Assembly (NCBI GenBank): GCA_965116595.1
Contig: OZ220708.1
Location: 744,001-808,000 of the forward strand
Length of the DNA stretch: 64,000 nt
Origin: G963663315 sp963668255
GTDB taxonomy: Bacteria; Pseudomonadota; Gammaproteobacteria; Arenicellales; Poriferihabitantaceae
Direction of reading: 5' to 3'
Both the position numbers and the translations under genes were made by a program. This document shows positions 1-7,783 of the stretch, one piece after another; the first letter of the stretch is position 1, and every line of letters starts with the position of its first letter. The notes beneath the pieces are model-generated. The model saw only the letters and a list, made by a program, of their open reading frames with translations. It was not told the DNA's origin and searched no databases.

Positions 1-2
1 TA

Positions 3-764
3 CGCTTGCTAAAAAAAGGCGGCACCCTCGGGATCATATTACCTGATGGTTTGATCACAGGGAAGAAGTTCCAGGTATTACGTCAAAGCCTGCTGTCCAA
101 TCACCGGATTGAAGCAGTTATTCAATTACCCGACAATTCGTTCTCCGGCATTGAGGCCAGGACGCATATTTTAATCTTACGTAAAGATATGACATCACCT
201 GAAAACGTGAGGATAATGCAGGCGGGTACCGGTAATATAACGGGAGAGTTGGAGGTTGAAGTTTCCGGGTTGGAACAACGAATGGATTATTCGTACTGGC
301 ACTGGAGGCTAACCGCTTCAAGGACGGGAACTTTGACACTGGCAGAGATTGGTGCAGACATACACCGTGGCACAAGACCTCGGGCATTTTTTGAAAATTC
401 AGGGATCGAATATTTCCATACCACCGAGCTACCTGTAGCCGCCAGGCCCATCAATTTGCAGAGATCAAGGTCCTTAGGATTCAGGATGGCGGAATCACAT
501 GACATATTAACCGCCAGAGTTGGAAAACGCTGTATCGGCAGAGTAGCGCTCGTGAACAAAGGAAATCTGCCAATAACCGATTGTATTTATCGTGTCCGTG
601 TACCAAAATGCTGGATCAAGCAAGTATGGCGTTCATTTAACTCTGACAGTGCACGGGATTGGTTTTCAGCACATTCCCATGGTGTTTGCGCCCAGGTTAT
701 CAGCAAGTCAGATTTATTAAATTTTCCTGTTGATTACCGTTGGGAAGGACAGCAGTACGCCTGA
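3..764 (+). CDS. N6-adenine DNA methylase, C-terminal part (cut by window start)
   Basis: The reading frame is open from the window edge to the stop at 762-764, so only the C-terminal ~253 residues are seen. The first segment (LLKKGGTLGIILPDG, then IEAVIQLPDNSFSG and a HILILRK strand) is the end of an HsdM-type N6-adenine methylase fold. The catalytic NPPF motif would lie upstream of the window. From about residue 100 the sequence (LAEIGADIHRGTRPRAF) resembles a specificity-subunit target recognition domain, suggesting a methylase fused to a half specificity domain, as in type I-like or type IIG enzymes. No nuclease is visible. It probably methylates DNA as part of a restriction-modification or orphan methylation system. 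The family call is firm; the exact subtype is inference. Confidence 0.75.
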   Translation, partial: RLLKKGGTLGIILPDGLITGKKFQVLRQSLLSNHRIEAVIQLPDNSFSGIEARTHILILRKDMTSPENVRIMQAGTGNITGELEVEVSGLEQRMDYSYWHWRLTASRTGTLTLAEIGADIHRGTRPRAFFENSGIEYFHTTELPVAARPINLQRSRSLGFRMAESHDILTARVGKRCIGRVALVNKGNLPITDCIYRVRVPKCWIKQVWRSFNSDSARDWFSAHSHGVCAQVISKSDLLNFPVDYRWEGQQYA

Positions 765-851
765 TTCCCCATAGCGTCAGGGCAAGGCGTGGACACAGGA
801 ATCTCTTCCTTGAAGCCGCCTTTTCTTTATAATGCACAAACCACCACGAAA

Positions 852-1664
852 ATGACCGGGAATACTCAGGACATCATCACTGTTGAAAATGGACAGATTT
901 TTGAAATCACCATCAACCGCCCGAAAGTCAATGCAATCGACACACCGACCAGCCGGAAGATGGGAGAAGCGTTTGTTTATTTTCGGGATAACCCGGATCT
1001 GAAAGTCTGCATCATCACCGCCGCCGGTGACAAAATCTTCTCCGCCGGTTGGGACCTGAAGGCGCTCGACAGCGGCGACATCAGCCTGTCGAACTGGTGG
1101 GAAGGAGAAGACGCCAGCCTGGGCGGCTTTGCCGGTATCACCGAGATATGGGACCTGAACAAACCCGTGATCGCAGCCTTGAACGGATTGACCATTGGCG
1201 GAGGTTTTGAAATTGCGCTGGCGTGTGATTTGATCATTGCCGCCGAACATGTTGAATTCGCATTGCCCGAGTTGCCGCTCGGCATTATTCCCGATGCCGG
1301 CGCTATCCAGCGCCTGCCGCGCCGGATTCCATATAACATCGCTGTTGAAATGCTGTATCTCGGCAGAAGAATGCCGGCTCGCGAAGCGGCCGATTATGGG
1401 TTGATCAACAAAATTGTCCCGGCTGATCAACTCATGCCCGCCGCCCGTGAATGGGCAAGCCGCCTGACTGATGTCGCCCCTCTCGCCTTGCAGTCAGTCA
1501 AGGAGGTCCTGCGCGCCATCGACGGAGAGAGCATCCGCAATTCATTTGACAGGATGCGCAACGATGACTTGCCGGTCTACCAGGAAATGCTGCGCTCCAA
1601 CGATGCCGGAGAAGGAGTCAAGGCTTTTGTCGAAAAGCGCAACCCGGACTTCAAGGGCCAATAG
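852..1664 (+). CDS. Enoyl-CoA hydratase/isomerase family, CaiD-like (carnitinyl-CoA dehydratase)
   Basis: A 270-residue crotonase-fold protein. The oxyanion-hole region GLTIGGGFEIALACDL and the following FALPELPLGIIPDAG are closely like CaiD, and the C-terminal tail ending in KAFVEKRNPDFKGQ also matches CaiD-type proteins. Such enzymes hydrate or dehydrate CoA thioesters, in CaiD the interconversion of carnitinyl-CoA and crotonobetainyl-CoA. I chose ATG 852 because the crotonase alignment begins there; a GTG at 789 would add 21 residues of low quality. The next gene, 21 bp downstream, is a carnitine dehydrogenase-like enzyme, which supports a role in carnitine or related betaine metabolism. 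The precise substrate is inference; a generic enoyl-CoA hydratase is the alternative. Confidence 0.8.
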   Translation: MTGNTQDIITVENGQIFEITINRPKVNAIDTPTSRKMGEAFVYFRDNPDLKVCIITAAGDKIFSAGWDLKALDSGDISLSNWWEGEDASLGGFAGITEIWDLNKPVIAALNGLTIGGGFEIALACDLIIAAEHVEFALPELPLGIIPDAGAIQRLPRRIPYNIAVEMLYLGRRMPAREAADYGLINKIVPADQLMPAAREWASRLTDVAPLALQSVKEVLRAIDGESIRNSFDRMRNDDLPVYQEMLRSNDAGEGVKAFVEKRNPDFKGQ

Positions 1665-1685
1665 AAAATATCAACCGGCCACGCC

Positions 1686-2669
1686 ATGCTGAATCAACAC
1701 CCGAACGCGGTTAAAAACATCACCTGTATTGGCGCCGGTCCGATTGGCGGTGGTTGGACCGCCTGGTTCCTTTCCCGCGGTTACCGGGTCACAACCTGGC
1801 TTCACGACCAATCGGAGATAGACGCGCTTGAGCGTTTGCTTCAGACGGCGTGGATCAGTTTGACTGATCTCGGCCTGAGTCCGGGGGCAAGCCTGGATAA
1901 TTTCAAATCGACGACTTCCCTGGAAGAAGCGGTATCGCAAGCGGAATTCATCCAGGAAAGCATACCGGAAGCGCTTGAGTTAAAACAGAATCTATACTGC
2001 ACCCTGGGTAGTATGGTTGACCCTGATGTTGTCATTGCATCAAGCACATCGGGATTGTCAATGACCGATATCCAGGCCAGATGCGCCACCCCGGAACGCA
2101 CCATTGTCGCTCACCCGTTCAATCCGCCCTACCTGCTGCCATTGGTCGAACTGATCGGCGGGCAAAAAACCAGCGCTGGCGCCGTCACCTGGAGCGAACA
2201 GTTTTACCGGGCAGCCGGAAAGGCCCCTTTGGTGATGAAAAAGGAAGTGCCCGGCTTTATCGCCACCCGGCTGCAGGAAGCGGTCTGGCGCGAAGCGCTG
2301 CACATGGTAGCCAATGGTGAAGCCACTGTCGAACAAATTGATCAGGCGGTCGTCAACGGGCCCGGGCCGAGGTGGGCCCTGATGGGACCTTGCGAGATAT
2401 TCCATGTCGGCGGGGGTGAAGGCGGCATGGCCTACTGCCTGGATCAATTCGGCCCTGCGTTGAAGCTGCCATGGAGCCGCCTGGCCGCTCCAGAACTAAC
2501 CGAAGACTTGAGGAACCGGATGGTCAACGGCTGTGAAACAATGTGTGAGGGGGCGGATTTCGCGACGCTGAGCCGGAAAATGAACCGGGGCCTGGTGGAA
2601 ATTGCCCGGATAAAACTCAAATCCGAAACAAAATCAATAAAATGGTTAAAAAAGAAACTGCCATCGTAG
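1686..2669 (+). CDS. 3-hydroxyacyl-CoA dehydrogenase family, carnitine 3-dehydrogenase-like
   Basis: A 327-residue soluble NAD-dependent dehydrogenase. The N-terminal Rossmann motif is CIGAGPIGGGWTAWFLSRGY, followed by the ESIPE segment and the AHPFNPPYLLPLVELIGG region typical of the 3-hydroxyacyl-CoA dehydrogenase superfamily. The C-terminal helical domain begins near VPGFIATRLQEAVWREAL. Its length (about 320) and the short single C-terminal domain fit L-carnitine dehydrogenase (EC 1.1.1.108), which oxidises carnitine to 3-dehydrocarnitine; lambda-crystallin-like dehydrogenases are the alternative. It lies 21 bp after the CaiD-like gene and is probably co-transcribed with it. A BKACE-family gene at 18.7-19.6 kb could take the next step in carnitine breakdown. 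Confidence 0.8.
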   Translation: MLNQHPNAVKNITCIGAGPIGGGWTAWFLSRGYRVTTWLHDQSEIDALERLLQTAWISLTDLGLSPGASLDNFKSTTSLEEAVSQAEFIQESIPEALELKQNLYCTLGSMVDPDVVIASSTSGLSMTDIQARCATPERTIVAHPFNPPYLLPLVELIGGQKTSAGAVTWSEQFYRAAGKAPLVMKKEVPGFIATRLQEAVWREALHMVANGEATVEQIDQAVVNGPGPRWALMGPCEIFHVGGGEGGMAYCLDQFGPALKLPWSRLAAPELTEDLRNRMVNGCETMCEGADFATLSRKMNRGLVEIARIKLKSETKSIKWLKKKLPS

Positions 2670-2740
2670 AGCCTGCCCCGGCTTGATCGGGGGCAACCCT
2701 CTGTGTGGTCGCCCGCTATCGTCGATACCCGTCTCAACAC

Positions 2741-2777
2741 GGGCGAGCACGGTGACCCGCCCCGACAATCGGTTGGT
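2741..2777 (+). repeat. Dispersed palindromic repeat, left copy flanking the autotransporter
   Basis: A 37-bp sequence starting GGGCGAGCACGGTGACCCGC and ending ATCGGTTGGT. It matches 7507-7543 at 33 of 37 positions in the same orientation, so the two copies flank the autotransporter gene as direct repeats. The core GGGCG-N12-CGCCCC is part of a family scattered in this window. A related segment with GTGTGGTCGCCCG lies just upstream (about 2689-2715). The rest of the 2670-2870 gap shows no gene. Confidence 0.7.
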
Positions 2778-2872
2778 GACGTAACCCGTCATCGCAGGGA
2801 CAATCCCCTGTACAATCCTTGATTCATAATCATTCACAGTGCCAAAGGGGAGTGGACCTATACAATTTTTTC

Positions 2873-2901
2873 TTGACAGACCACAACAGGGGGCGCATTA
2901 T
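2873..2901 (+). promoter_or_regulatory. Sigma70-type promoter for the repeat-bearing leader and autotransporter
   Basis: A perfect -35 box TTGACA (2873-2878) is separated by 17 bp from CATTAT (2896-2901), which matches 4 of 6 bases of the -10 consensus. A strong Shine-Dalgarno AGGAGG follows at 2935-2940, seven bases before the ATG at 2948. Together these make a complete expression signal upstream of the 8-bp repeat tract. The assignment is by sequence only. Confidence 0.55.
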
Positions 2902-2947
2902 CGCGCAACCAAATAATATCAACGAAAATCAAACAGGAGGAGAGGTC

Positions 2948-3205
2948 ATGATTGACGCGATACGAACATTGGTTTCGACTGTTTTCGGCCTGAATAATTC
3001 ACCGAAGGACTTGACAAACCGGTCGAATGATGATTTCGATATAATCGCCGGATCGCCGGATCGCCGGATCGCCGGATCGCCGGATCGCCGGGTCGCCGGG
3101 TCGCCGGGTCGCCGGGTCGCCGGGTCGCGCTGCCTGCGTCCGCGTGACGGCCATGAGCGTGTTCGCATGGTTGCGCCGGCCGGGCCGTCCGTACTCCGCG
3201 CCTGA
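2948..3205 (+). CDS. Short leader ORF spanning the 8-bp repeat tract
   Basis: This 85-codon ORF starts at ATG 2948 with AGGAGG seven bases upstream, the best translation start near the autotransporter. It begins MIDAIRTLVSTVFG, runs through the octamer tract as a repeated AGSPDRR(I/V)/AGSPGRR pattern, and stops at 3203-3205, about 50 bp inside the autotransporter coding region but in a different frame. The autotransporter frame is itself open back through the whole repeat tract to a TAA at 3042-3044. Gaining one 8-bp unit or losing two would therefore fuse this start to the autotransporter. As it stands the product has no recognisable function; it may be the OFF-frame product or a translational-coupling leader. 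Confidence 0.45.
   Translation: MIDAIRTLVSTVFGLNNSPKDLTNRSNDDFDIIAGSPDRRIAGSPDRRVAGSPGRRVAGSRCLRPRDGHERVRMVAPAGPSVLRA
3044..3123 (+). repeat. Ten-copy 8-bp tandem repeat (ATCGCCGG x6, GTCGCCGG x4)
   Basis: Six tandem copies of ATCGCCGG (3044-3091) are followed by four of GTCGCCGG (3092-3123), with a degenerate further unit after them. The unit length is not a multiple of three, so each change in copy number shifts the reading frame. The tract lies between a strong ribosome-binding site and start codon (2948) and the autotransporter, the classic position for a slipped-strand contingency locus. Confidence 0.9.
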
Positions 3206-6200
3206 ACCTTCCGTCTGCGCCGGGCAGCGCACCGTAGCCCGGCGGTACGTTACTTCCGACAGTCTCGAATTCTCTGGCCGCCCCGGAGCGGCGCCCGCCC
3301 GCAGCGTCGCCCGCGCGCTGCGGCGCGGTCTGGTCGCCGCCCTGCTCTTCGTGCCGCTTGCGGGTTTCGCGACGGGAGCGCAGGCGCAGATTTACACCGA
3401 CGTGACCTTCACTCCGTTCATTTACACCGTGCAGGAGACCGATGGGTTCGTCGACGTGACCGGCACTCTGGCGGCGGCACAGACGAGGGCTGTCACGATA
3501 CCGTTCCGCTACCAGCACATTTCGTACAACCCCACTACCAACCAATACCGGAATTACGTCCCCGTGCCCCGGGTGACCGTCCCAGCGGGGGAGACGAATT
3601 TCACCCTGCGCATCCCGGTCCACGACAACAGCCTGTTCGAGGATACCGATCTTGGCAGGATCACTGTGCCGGGGGGGGATGCGAACACAAGGGCCGACAT
3701 CCTCATCACGGACGATGAGACCGCCAGGGGCTACGCGACTCACGAGGCCTCGGATGGCAGTTACACATGCATCAGCCGGGGCAGGGACATCCTGGTGGAT
3801 GACCAATCGGGCGGCACGATAGCGGTTCAGCAGGACGGCTGGTGGGTGGGCCAGCCGCCGCCGGGTCTGGTGGTGGACTGGGACCGGGACAACTACGCGG
3901 TCGGCGACACCGCGACGATCACGTTCCGCACGTCGGACGGCTCGCGCTCCTGCGCCGGCATCGAATTCTGGCTCAGCGTGAGCCAGAGTCCCCACCAAAC
4001 GTGGAATAACGGGCTGCCGCCGCAGCCGCCGGTACTCCAGTTCCCCAGAGACAGTCACCGCGTGTTCGTAACGCTGGGCCGCGGCCAGACGGAGGTCAGC
4101 CGGTCGTTCAAGGTCCTGGCGCCGGGCATGGCGATTTTCCAGATCAAGAAGGTGTCGAACAGGACCCCCTGGAACCTGGGCCGTCTGGGCGCCAAGCTGC
4201 GCGACATGCCGACACCGGTGGACCGCGACGGAACCGCGCTGACGGTCAGCCGGGACCTGTGGGGGCCGGGGGCCGCCACCGAGGTATCGGCGACCGTCCA
4301 CCCGGGCGTGTCCTTCCAGTCGGCATCGCAGGAGGTGCAGGAGAATGTCGGGACGGTGAACCTGACGGTGGCCGTCAATCCGCCGCCGGCCACGCCCCAT
4401 ACGCTCGCCTACGGCCTGTCCGGAACCGCGACGCCGGGCGTCGACTACAACACTCCGAACCGGACCGGCAACACCGGCTTCGTCACGATACCCGCGAATG
4501 CCGGCAGCGTGACCATTCCGGTGACGATCACCGACGACCCGGTCGATGACGACGGCGAGACGATCGTGGTCCGTCTGACGGGGGCGAGCGGCGATTATCG
4601 GGTCGCCACGCCCCGCAGCGTGACGCTCACGATCCGCAATCACGATCCGGTGCCCGAGCCGGAGGTGAGCATCGCGGCCGGGGCCGGCGTGACCGAGGGC
4701 GCCAGCGCGAGTTTCACGCTGACGACCGATCCGGCGCCGACGGCGCCGCTGGATGTGAGCGTGACGATTGCCGCCGAGGGCGAGTTCGGCATTGCGGCCG
4801 GCGAGCGGACCGTCACCATCCCGGTGACCGGGAGTTATGAGCTGACCCTTGCGACGGCGGGCGACGGCGTGGACGAGCCCGATGGCTCGGTGACCGCGAC
4901 GGTGGACGCCGGCAACGGCTACACGGTCGGCGCCGCTTCCTCCGGGACGGTCGCCATCGCGGACGACGACGCGCTTTCCGCCGCCCATCCGCTGGTGAAG
5001 CATGCGCCGGTGGTCAAGCGGTTCTACGACCGGATCACGGCGAGGAACCAGCACGGCAACGGGGCCGCCGGGGGGTGGAACAAGCGGTTCCTGAAGGCGA
5101 TGGGGCATCCGGACTATGTCGGCTACCCGCAGGCCGCGGTGACGGTGGCGGATGCGACGAGGATATGGAACCACGGCGGTCCCGGCGCCAACACGGGCTG
5201 GAACGGCACGGTGGAGGCGGTGACCTATGCCGAGCGGTATTTCGCCGGGCAGGTGACGCCGCCCGATCCGGCGCTCATTCCGGAGATCTCCATCGCGGCG
5301 GGGTCCGGCATTACCGAGGGCGGCGATGCGGTCTTCACGGTGACGGCGGACCGGGCACCGGCTGCGAACCTCGCGGTGGCGCTCACGGTCTCGGAGGTCG
5401 CGGGCAGCGACTTCGTAGCGGCCGGGAATGAAGGGGAAAAGACCGTCACCATTGCCCCCGGCGAGACCTCCTCTACCCTGACCGTAAAGACCGTGGATGA
5501 TCAGACAGACGAAGCGGATGGTTCGGTGACCGCCACCGTATCGGCCGGTACGGGCTATACGGTCGGTTCCGCTTCTACCGCAACGGTCGCGATTGTCGAT
5601 GACGATACGGCGGGTATCCTGCCGGTACTGTCCGTAGAGAACCAAGCGGTACAGGAAGGCAACACGAAGGTAATCGTGTGGGCCACTGTGGACCCGTTCC
5701 CGTCGAAGGCGGATTTCCCGCAACTGTACCGCGCCACCCGGCTGAAAGTCCGCACCATCGAAGGCACGGCCTGGGACGGGGTGGATTATGTCGGCATCCC
5801 CGCCTACTTCGGGATTACCGAGGTATGCAACTTCCACACCACCCGGGCGCCGAACGGCAAACACGGCTGCCGGATTGACGAAGTGACCATTCTGGACGAC
5901 GCCCATGACGATGGCGGCGAGACCTTCCAGGTTGCGGCCGGATTCGCCGATAACGAACCGGCGCCGTTGCGTAGTCTGGGCGAGGCGCGCGGCACCATCA
6001 CGATCGAGAACTCTGACCCGTTGCCGGGCGCGTATCTGGCGCGTTTCGGTCGCACGGTGGCGGAACAGGCATTAGACGGCATTGCCGATCGTATCCACAC
6101 TCCACGCGCCGCCGGTATCCAGGGCGCCCTGGCCGGACAGACCCTGTCCTTCGGTTCCGGGCAAACAACCGATCGTCCATCGACGTATCAGGCTCTGTCC

Positions 6201-7499
6201 ACTGTGGCTGATCTGGCCGGGGATGGAGCGGGAATCAACCCGACAACGGACCCGTTCGATGACTTCAGTCTGGACCCGGCTTCGCAATCCTATTCGATGA
6301 CGATGGATGAAGCCTTGCTCGGTTCCCACTTCTCGATGACCGGAGCCACCGATTCATCCGGTGGCAGTACCGCCTTATGGGGACGCGCTTCGCGCAATAG
6401 TTTCGATGGCGCCGAACGCGGCGATGGCTCGGATGTGATTCTTGACGGTACGGTCACCACCGCCCTGCTCGGTACGGACTATGTGCGCGATGACTGGCTG
6501 GTCGGAATCGCCCTGGCGCGCAGTTCATCCGATGGAAAATATGTCAGTGAAGAGGATACAGGGAATAACAACGACCGGACCGGAGACGGTGAGGTGGAAT
6601 CTTCCCTGACCGCGTTCATTCCCTATACTTCGGTACAGGCTACATCGCGTATCCGAATCTGGGGAGCGGTCGGAACCGGCAGTGGCGATGTCACTGTGAA
6701 GACGCCCGGCCAACCTCTACGCGCCGATACCGATTGGCGGATGGCGGCGGTCGGATTGCGCGGGGATTTGTTCAACACAGACTCCGGCCCGTCTCTGGCG
6801 GTGACTTCGGACGCGCTGTGGACCAGCGCTTCTTCGGACGCCGCCCAGGGACTCCATGCGTCGGATTCAGACGTCACCCGTCTGCGACTCGGTCTGGAGG
6901 GCAGTTGGCGGAAGGAACTGAACGGTGAAGCCAGTCTGACGCCGAAACTGGAGGTCGGAGTGCGGCAGGACAGTGGCGACGCGGAAACCGGATTCGGCAT
7001 CGAGGTCGGTGGCGGCATTGCCTGGATTGACCCGCAACGCGGAATATCGCTTAATCTTTCGGGACGCACGCTGGTTTCGCATGAGAATGATGATCTGAAG
7101 GATCGGGGTTTCTCGGCGCAGTTCGACTTCGACCCGAACCCACAGACCCGACGCGGCGCGTCCTTTACCTTGAAACAGGACTTCGGCGGAGCGGCGCAAG
7201 GGGGTCTCGACGCCTTGTTCGCATCCACGCCTCTTGCCGACCGTACCAACAGTACAGCGACTTCGCGCTGGAGCCTGGAGACCGCGTATGGCCTGCCGGT
7301 CTTCGATGGAACCTTCACCGGCAGTCCGTATGTCGGAATGAGTCTGGATGATGAGAACCGGGAATACAATCTCGGCTGGAGATTGACTCCGGAATCCACA
7401 AAAACCGACATCGTATTCAATATACGGGCGCAGATGCGCGAAACCAGTACACAACCCACCGCAAATAATATCGGCATGGAAGTGCGAATGAGTTGGTAA
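3153..7499 (+). CDS. Calx-beta repeat autotransporter (type V secreted surface protein)
   Basis: A protein of about 1450 residues. After a long basic N-terminus, a Sec signal core (LVAALLFVPLAGFATGAQA) lies around residues 60-78. The passenger carries several Calx-beta-like modules (about 85-190, 395-500, 505-610, 710-815, 820-955), recognisable by DDDGETIVVRL-type and ITEGGDAVFTV-type segments. An unrecognised module rich in W, H and G (KRFYDRITARNQHG to WNGTVEAVTYAERYFAG) sits at about 610-700. The last ~490 residues form an autotransporter beta-barrel starting at YLARFGRTVAEQALDGIADR and ending in MEVRMSW with a terminal aromatic. It should be displayed on or released from the outer membrane. 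Candidate starts are GTG 3144, ATG 3153 and, after a frame switch in the octamer tract, ATG 2948. The passenger half is much richer in GC than its surroundings. Confidence 0.85.
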   Translation: MSVFAWLRRPGRPYSAPEPSVCAGQRTVARRYVTSDSLEFSGRPGAAPARSVARALRRGLVAALLFVPLAGFATGAQAQIYTDVTFTPFIYTVQETDGFVDVTGTLAAAQTRAVTIPFRYQHISYNPTTNQYRNYVPVPRVTVPAGETNFTLRIPVHDNSLFEDTDLGRITVPGGDANTRADILITDDETARGYATHEASDGSYTCISRGRDILVDDQSGGTIAVQQDGWWVGQPPPGLVVDWDRDNYAVGDTATITFRTSDGSRSCAGIEFWLSVSQSPHQTWNNGLPPQPPVLQFPRDSHRVFVTLGRGQTEVSRSFKVLAPGMAIFQIKKVSNRTPWNLGRLGAKLRDMPTPVDRDGTALTVSRDLWGPGAATEVSATVHPGVSFQSASQEVQENVGTVNLTVAVNPPPATPHTLAYGLSGTATPGVDYNTPNRTGNTGFVTIPANAGSVTIPVTITDDPVDDDGETIVVRLTGASGDYRVATPRSVTLTIRNHDPVPEPEVSIAAGAGVTEGASASFTLTTDPAPTAPLDVSVTIAAEGEFGIAAGERTVTIPVTGSYELTLATAGDGVDEPDGSVTATVDAGNGYTVGAASSGTVAIADDDALSAAHPLVKHAPVVKRFYDRITARNQHGNGAAGGWNKRFLKAMGHPDYVGYPQAAVTVADATRIWNHGGPGANTGWNGTVEAVTYAERYFAGQVTPPDPALIPEISIAAGSGITEGGDAVFTVTADRAPAANLAVALTVSEVAGSDFVAAGNEGEKTVTIAPGETSSTLTVKTVDDQTDEADGSVTATVSAGTGYTVGSASTATVAIVDDDTAGILPVLSVENQAVQEGNTKVIVWATVDPFPSKADFPQLYRATRLKVRTIEGTAWDGVDYVGIPAYFGITEVCNFHTTRAPNGKHGCRIDEVTILDDAHDDGGETFQVAAGFADNEPAPLRSLGEARGTITIENSDPLPGAYLARFGRTVAEQALDGIADRIHTPRAAGIQGALAGQTLSFGSGQTTDRPSTYQALSTVADLAGDGAGINPTTDPFDDFSLDPASQSYSMTMDEALLGSHFSMTGATDSSGGSTALWGRASRNSFDGAERGDGSDVILDGTVTTALLGTDYVRDDWLVGIALARSSSDGKYVSEEDTGNNNDRTGDGEVESSLTAFIPYTSVQATSRIRIWGAVGTGSGDVTVKTPGQPLRADTDWRMAAVGLRGDLFNTDSGPSLAVTSDALWTSASSDAAQGLHASDSDVTRLRLGLEGSWRKELNGEASLTPKLEVGVRQDSGDAETGFGIEVGGGIAWIDPQRGISLNLSGRTLVSHENDDLKDRGFSAQFDFDPNPQTRRGASFTLKQDFGGAAQGGLDALFASTPLADRTNSTATSRWSLETAYGLPVFDGTFTGSPYVGMSLDDENREYNLGWRLTPESTKTDIVFNIRAQMRETSTQPTANNIGMEVRMSW

Positions 7500-7506
7500 A
7501 TCATGC

Positions 7507-7543
7507 GGGCGGGCACGGAGACCCGCCCCTACGATCGGTTGGT
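7507..7543 (+). repeat. Dispersed palindromic repeat, right copy flanking the autotransporter
   Basis: A 37-bp partner of 2741-2777 (33/37 identical, same orientation), starting GGGCGGGCACGGAGACCCGC and ending ATCGGTTGGT. It lies directly after the autotransporter stop codon. The GGGCGGG-N-CCCGCCC core can fold as a hairpin. Confidence 0.7.
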
Positions 7544-7555
7544 AAACGATCCATC

Positions 7556-7597
7556 ACTCCCCCCTCGAGGGGGAGTCCAATCCGCATAGCGGATTGG
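7556..7597. repeat. Tandem pair of hairpin-forming palindromes
   Basis: Two adjacent inverted repeats: ACTCCCCC/GGGGGAGT arms around CTCGA (7556-7576), then CCAATCCGC/GCGGATTGG arms around ATA (7577-7597). They lie in the gap between the autotransporter and the ABC importer and could act as a transcription terminator or be a REP-like mobile hairpin. There is no strong U tract. The rest of the gap to 7783 shows nothing clear. Confidence 0.55.
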
Positions 7598-7783
7598 GTG
7601 GGGGGCAGACCGGGCGTTCAGGCTCGACGACCAGGGGACGGGATTGATGAACCCGACAGAAATTTGATTAGTTGAAGGCTACAGGTCTATAATAACCCTG
7701 AAATATCTCTAATGAGATAATGCCATCACTTGGGCTATGCGCCCAAGGATATTGTGATCCATCTTTCCCGGAGAAGTTATAGC

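Noticed and set aside
777..1430. A 217-codon minus-strand frame opposite the crotonase gene
   Set aside because: It has no family features and mirrors the codon structure of the well-supported plus-strand crotonase.
2946..5906. A 986-codon open frame antisense to the autotransporter
   Set aside because: It is rich in Arg, Gly, His and Pro with no domain, and results from high GC and codon bias of the real plus-strand gene, which has a signal peptide, Calx-beta modules and a beta-barrel.
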